A stretch of DNA of 8,971 nucleotides from an uncultured Limnohabitans sp. GTDB lineage: Bacteria; Pseudomonadota; Gammaproteobacteria; Burkholderiales; Burkholderiaceae_C. The stretch covers positions 1 through 8,971 of the forward strand of contig NZ_CALBEX010000584.1 of the NCBI RefSeq assembly GCF_937889215.1. Reading direction: 5' to 3'. Position 1 is the stretch's first letter. Every line of letters begins with the position of its first letter. The notes below the pieces were generated by a model, which was given only the letters and a program-made list of their open reading frames with translations, was not told the DNA's origin and made no database searches. The translations under genes were made by a program, and so were the position numbers. Positions 5,544-8,971 of the stretch are shown here, piece by piece.

Positions 5544-8102
5544 TTACATCGTGTCGATGAAGCTGCGCAGTTTGTCTGAGCGGCTGGGGTGCTTGAGCTT
5601 GCGCAGCGCCTTGGCTTCGATCTGGCGAATGCGTTCGCGTGTCACGTCGAACTGCTTGCCCACTTCTTCGAGCGTGTGGTCGGTGGACATCTCGATGCCG
5701 AAACGCATGCGCAGCACCTTGGCTTCGCGTGGCGTGAGGCTGTCCAGAATGTCCTTGACCACGTCGCGCAGACCCGCTTGCAGCGCCGCGTCCATGGGGG
5801 CGGTGTGTGTGCTGTCTTCGATGAAGTCGCCCAGGTGGCTGTCGTCGTCGTCACCGATCGGCGTTTCCATGGAGATAGGCTCTTTGGCGATCTTCATGAT
5901 CTTGCGGATCTTGTCTTCCGGGATTTCCATCTTCTCGGCCAGGATGGAGGCATGGGGCTCAAAGCCAAATTCCTGCAAGTGCTGGCGCGAGATGCGGTTC
6001 ATCTTGTTGATGGTCTCGATCATGTGCACCGGGATGCGGATCGTGCGGGCCTGGTCTGCAATGGAGCGGGTGATGGCCTGGCGGATCCACCATGTGGCGT
6101 AGGTCGAGAACTTGTAGCCCCGGCGGTATTCGAACTTGTCCACGGCTTTCATCAGGCCGATGTTGCCTTCCTGGATCAAGTCGAGGAACTGCAGGCCGCG
6201 GTTGGTGTACTTCTTGGCGATGGAGATCACCAAGCGCAAGTTGGCCTCGATCATCTCTTTCTTGGCGTCGCGTGACGAGCGCTCGCCGGCGTTCATGCGC
6301 TTGTTGATGTCTTTCAACTCATCGAGCGGCACCACCACTTGGGATTGCAAGTCGGTCAGTTTTTGCTGCAGGTCTTGCACGGGCGGGATGTTGCGGCCCA
6401 TCACGGCGCTCCAGCTCTTGCCTGCGGCGGCTTGCTTTTCGATCCATTTCAGGTTGAGCAGGTTCGACTCGACACGTTTGCCGTTTTTGTCACGACCACT
6501 GAAGTCGGCAATGAAGTTGTCTTGTGGGTAACCGCATTTGTCCACAATGATGCGGCGCAATTCGCGCTCTTTCTTGCGCACATCGTCCACTTGGCCGCGC
6601 ACCATGTCGCACAGTTTTACAATGGTCTTGGCGGTGAAGCGGATGGTCATCAACTCTTCGGACAGGGCCGATTGCACCTTGATGTAAGCCGGTGTGCCCC
6701 AGCCTTCTTTGTCGTAGATTTTGTGCACCTTCTCGAAATACTCGGTGATGCGGTCAAATCGCTCCAGGGCCTGATTTTTCAGCTCTTCAAGCTTCTTGGT
6801 CAGCGCTTTGGAGCCACCTTTGCCATCGTCATCGTCGGCTTCGTCGAATTCGTCGAAGTCTTCTTCTGCCACGTAGTCGTCGGCTTCGTTCAGGTTGGCA
6901 AAACCATCGACCACGGTAGAGATGACGACCTTGCCTTCGCGGATTTCACTGGCCAGGCGCAAGATTTCGGCGATGGTGGCGGGCGACGCGCTGATGGCGG
7001 CCATCATGTCCATCAAGCCGCCTTCGATGCGCTTGGCGATTTCGATCTCGCCTTCGCGCGTCAGCAGCTCCACCGTGCCCATTTCACGCATGTACATGCG
7101 CACCGGGTCGGTGGTGCGGCCGAATTCGCTGTCCACGGTGGACAGGGCGGCTTCGGCGGCTTCTTCGGCTTCTTCTTCGGTCGAGCCCGTGGGCGCGTTG
7201 TCGGTGATGATCAGGCTCTCGGCGTCGGGCGTTTGCTCGTACACCGCCACACCCAGATCGTTCAGGGTGGCGATCACCACTTGCAGGGTTTCGGCATCGA
7301 CCAGTTTGTCGGGCAAGTGGTCGCTGATTTCGCCGTTTGTGAGGTAGCCGCGGGTCTTGCCCAGTTTGATCAGGGCTTTCAGACGGTCGCGGCGCTGCAC
7401 CATTTCGGCTTCGGTCAGGACGGTTTCGTCCAGACCGAATTCCTTCATCAAGGCCCGCTCTTTGGCCTTGCTGATCTTCATGCGCAGGGGCTTGACTTTT
7501 TCAGTGCTGTCGCCGGTGGTTTCCGCCACCGGTTCTGGCTCCATGTCGTCTTCGAGGGCGGCCAACTCGTCTTCAAGGCTCGGCTCGGCAATGCTGCCTT
7601 TTTTCTTGGGGCCGCGCTTGGCACCCGTGGTGGTCTTGGCTGGGGGCTTGGCGGCTGCAGGCTTTTTGGCCTCAGCTGGCGCTGTTGCTTTAACTGCCTT
7701 GGCAGCTTTAGCGGGTGTTTTGACGTCCATTTCCGCCACAGCTTCTTTGGCTTTGGCGGTGGATTTTTTCTCGATGACTTCAGGTTTCTTGGCGGGCACG
7801 GAGGCGGCTTTCTTCACAGGCTTGGCAGTTGTGGCCGGGGGTTTTGTGGCTTTGACCTGAGGTGCAGCCGTTTTGGTGGCCACCTTGACCGCCGGTTTGG
7901 CGTTCACTTTGGCAACAGGCTTTGCGGGCACCTTGAGGGGTGCTTTGGCGGGTGCTTTTGAGGGCACTTTGGCACTGGCTTTGACTGGCGTTTTGGCCTT
8001 CGCGACGGGCGCGACGGCTTTTTTGGCAGCACTGGCGGTCTTGGCTACAGTTTTGGACTTGGCAGGGGCCTGGGCAGGCTTCTTCGGCTTTTGAGCGGGC
8101 AT
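5544..8102 (-). CDS. rpoD: RNA polymerase sigma factor RpoD (sigma-70)
   Basis: The housekeeping sigma factor, 852 residues, which directs RNA polymerase to most promoters. Domains: a Lys/Ala/Pro-rich tail (residues 1-170), an acidic linker (172-205), region 1.1 (about 205-295), region 1.2 ([11 protein letters not shown], about 326-360), a non-conserved region with an Asp/Glu run (406-427), region 2 (611-700) with the melting residues in [15 protein letters not shown] at 663-677, region 3 (about 702-770), and region 4 with the -35-binding helix-turn-helix at 810-836 ([20 protein letters not shown]). E. coli RpoD has 613 residues; the excess is mostly the N-terminal tail, a trait of Burkholderiales RpoD. 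The ATG at 8102 was chosen because GAGG (minus strand, 8112-8109) lies six bases before it; an in-frame TTG at 8108 would abut that site. Unlike the classical rpsU-dnaG-rpoD arrangement, the upstream neighbour is a histidine kinase gene. Confidence 0.97.
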   Translation of the reverse strand: MPAQKPKKPAQAPAKSKTVAKTASAAKKAVAPVAKAKTPVKASAKVPSKAPAKAPLKVPAKPVAKVNAKPAVKVATKTAAPQVKATKPPATTAKPVKKAASVPAKKPEVIEKKSTAKAKEAVAEMDVKTPAKAAKAVKATAPAEAKKPAAAKPPAKTTTGAKRGPKKKGSIAEPSLEDELAALEDDMEPEPVAETTGDSTEKVKPLRMKISKAKERALMKEFGLDETVLTEAEMVQRRDRLKALIKLGKTRGYLTNGEISDHLPDKLVDAETLQVVIATLNDLGVAVYEQTPDAESLIITDNAPTGSTEEEAEEAAEAALSTVDSEFGRTTDPVRMYMREMGTVELLTREGEIEIAKRIEGGLMDMMAAISASPATIAEILRLASEIREGKVVISTVVDGFANLNEADDYVAEEDFDEFDEADDDDGKGGSKALTKKLEELKNQALERFDRITEYFEKVHKIYDKEGWGTPAYIKVQSALSEELMTIRFTAKTIVKLCDMVRGQVDDVRKKERELRRIIVDKCGYPQDNFIADFSGRDKNGKRVESNLLNLKWIEKQAAAGKSWSAVMGRNIPPVQDLQQKLTDLQSQVVVPLDELKDINKRMNAGERSSRDAKKEMIEANLRLVISIAKKYTNRGLQFLDLIQEGNIGLMKAVDKFEYRRGYKFSTYATWWIRQAITRSIADQARTIRIPVHMIETINKMNRISRQHLQEFGFEPHASILAEKMEIPEDKIRKIMKIAKEPISMETPIGDDDDSHLGDFIEDSTHTAPMDAALQAGLRDVVKDILDSLTPREAKVLRMRFGIEMSTDHTLEEVGKQFDVTRERIRQIEAKALRKLKHPSRSDKLRSFIDTM

Positions 8103-8108
8103 GAACAA

Positions 8109-8112
8109 CCTC
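8109..8112 (-). promoter_or_regulatory. Ribosome binding site fixing the rpoD start
   Basis: On the minus strand GAGG ends six bases before the ATG at 8102. This selects the 852-residue product starting [11 protein letters not shown] over a TTG start two codons upstream that leaves no spacing. Confidence 0.7.
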
Positions 8113-8177
8113 GGGACACAAAAAGGGACAAGGAAACAGACACAGTCAGTGCCAAATACATCCTGGCGCGGGCGTGG

Positions 8178-8203
8178 TTTAGGGCACAGATGTTCACCCT
8201 AAA
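8178..8203. repeat. Short perfect inverted repeat upstream of rpoD
   Basis: TTTAGGG at 8178-8184 and CCCTAAA at 8197-8203 form a perfect 7-base inverted repeat with a 12-base spacer. It lies about 75-100 bases before the rpoD start, inside the predicted leader. It could be an operator or a weak leader hairpin. No known regulator motif is recognised. Confidence 0.45.
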
Positions 8204-8349
8204 TGGGTGTCCAATCTGCAATGACAAGATGTTGGGCGAACATTTGGAATGCAGTCCTTGCGGAACGGTGACCTGCCCGCATGGGGGCGTCGCGCTGATG
8301 GCGGTGGTCTAGCCGGAGGTGCTGCTGTCGCTCTTGTCGAAAAAAATGG

Positions 8350-8355
8350 ATTATA
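8350..8355 (-). promoter_or_regulatory. Candidate rpoD promoter -10 box
   Basis: On the minus strand the sequence reads GGGTATAATCC, a perfect TATAAT. At 17-base spacing the -35 position reads ACGCGA, which is poor, so a second factor or another start may be involved. Transcription from here would begin near 8343 and give a leader of about 240 bases before rpoD. The 8103-8413 gap holds no other clear promoter and no clear intrinsic terminator for the upstream kinase gene, so read-through into rpoD is also possible. Confidence 0.45.
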
Positions 8356-8413
8356 CCCAATCCGGGGGCAACTCGCGTCTGGCGCCGCTTGTCGAAGGCG
8401 TATTTCTAGAGTC

Positions 8414-8971
8414 TCATTGGTCTTCGGCTTGCCGCAGTTTCATGAGGGCCATCAAGCCGCCGGCGCTGTTGTTGAAGACAGAGAAGGTGCCGCCCATGCG
8501 GTGGACCGAGCGTTCCACAATGGCCAAGCCCAAACCCGAGCCGGTGGCCGAGGTGCGGGCGGCGTCGCCCCTGAAAAAAGGCTGGGTCAGGTTTTTCAGG
8601 GTTTCTTCGGACACGCCCGGGCCTTGGTCGCGCACCCGCAAGAGCACCCAGCCGTCGTGCAGGCGGGCCACAATTTCGACGCGGGTGATGCCGTCGTTGG
8701 CGCTTTGCCCGTAGCGGCGTGCGTTTTCCAACAGGTTGGACAGCACCCGTCCCAATTCCACGGGTTCGGCTTGCACTTGCAGGTCTTCGCTCACATCGAT
8801 GGCAATCTCCATCCGAGGGTTGTTGCGCCAGGGGGTGATGCACCGGCTGATCACGCCCGACACAAGCACCGGCCCCAGCGCTGCGGGGCTAGGGCGGGCG
8901 TAGTCCAAAAACATGTCAATGATGTCGTCCAGCTGCTCAATGTCGGCCACCATCAGTTCGCGGGTTTGGGG
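8414..8971 (-). CDS. Sensor histidine kinase, C-terminal part (EnvZ/OmpR-type family)
   Basis: The last 185 residues of a two-component sensor kinase; the 5' end is beyond the right edge, and the frame is open through 8971. The visible part begins PQTRELMVADIEQLDDIIDMFLDYAR, typical of the second helix of the dimerisation domain (the phosphorylated His would lie just outside). The HATPase_c ATP-binding domain follows: N box NLLENARRYG, G1 box DQGPGV, F box PFFRGD and G2 box GSGLGLAIV. All ATP-binding motifs look intact. The DIEQLD..I..FLDYAR arrangement is close to EnvZ-like kinases, but the sensing domain is not visible, so the stimulus is unknown and no gene symbol is given. Such kinases usually sit downstream of an OmpR-type regulator gene, which would be off the right edge. 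It is co-directional with rpoD and ends 311 bases before it. Confidence 0.9.
   Translation of the reverse strand, partial: PQTRELMVADIEQLDDIIDMFLDYARPSPAALGPVLVSGVISRCITPWRNNPRMEIAIDVSEDLQVQAEPVELGRVLSNLLENARRYGQSANDGITRVEIVARLHDGWVLLRVRDQGPGVSEETLKNLTQPFFRGDAARTSATGSGLGLAIVERSVHRMGGTFSVFNNSAGGLMALMKLRQAEDQ

Noticed and set aside
6339..7961. A 540-codon plus-strand frame rich in Phe, Gly and His
   Set aside because: It is antisense to rpoD and arises from the GC-rich codon usage and the repetitive Lys/Ala tail; it has no recognisable domain.
8103..8108. TTG start two codons upstream for RpoD
   Set aside because: It abuts the GAGG sequence with no spacing; the ATG at 8102 has the usual six bases.
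8091..8312. A 73-codon plus-strand frame beginning inside the rpoD start region
   Set aside because: The first half overlaps the rpoD start and ribosome binding site antisense and shows no motif. Only the inner 40-codon part with cysteine pairs is kept as a low-confidence finding.

Overview
The window is GC-rich DNA that looks like chromosome from a betaproteobacterium of the Burkholderiales, probably Comamonadaceae. The main reasons are the RpoD type (a long Lys/Ala/Pro-rich N-terminal extension before region 1.1), a Pha-type cation/proton antiporter operon, and a paaZ gene with what looks like its own TetR-type operator. The placement rests on protein style and gene content, not on a database search.

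Layout, left to right. Positions 1-1792 (+) hold the end of a pH-adaptation (Pha/Mrp) monovalent cation/H+ antiporter operon: the 3' part of phaD, then phaE, phaF and phaG, tightly packed with ATGA overlaps. A 112-base gap (1793-1904) carries a near-perfect inverted repeat overlapping a -10-like hexamer. It precedes paaZ (1905-3950, +), the bifunctional ring-opening enzyme of phenylacetyl-CoA catabolism; all its expected catalytic residues are present. Positions 3951-4439 contain no credible gene. They hold four copies of a 66-base imperfect palindrome at an exact 120-base period. Next come a small class I methyltransferase (4440-5054, +) and a YkgJ-like cysteine-cluster protein (5082-5486, +). 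A strong intrinsic terminator at 5490-5521 serves both this side and the convergent rpoD.

On the minus strand, rpoD (5544-8102) encodes the 852-residue housekeeping sigma factor. Its upstream region (8103-8413) has a TATAAT box, a short inverted repeat and a doubtful 40-codon antisense ORF with zinc-ribbon spacing. The window ends in the C-terminal half of a sensor histidine kinase (8414-8971, -), whose 5' end lies outside.

The genes are separate housekeeping and catabolic units: ion/pH homeostasis, aromatic catabolism, a metabolite methyltransferase, transcription initiation and signalling. I see no convincing new multi-gene system. The most unusual parts are the 120-base hairpin array, the rpoD N-terminal extension, and the rpoD leader region.
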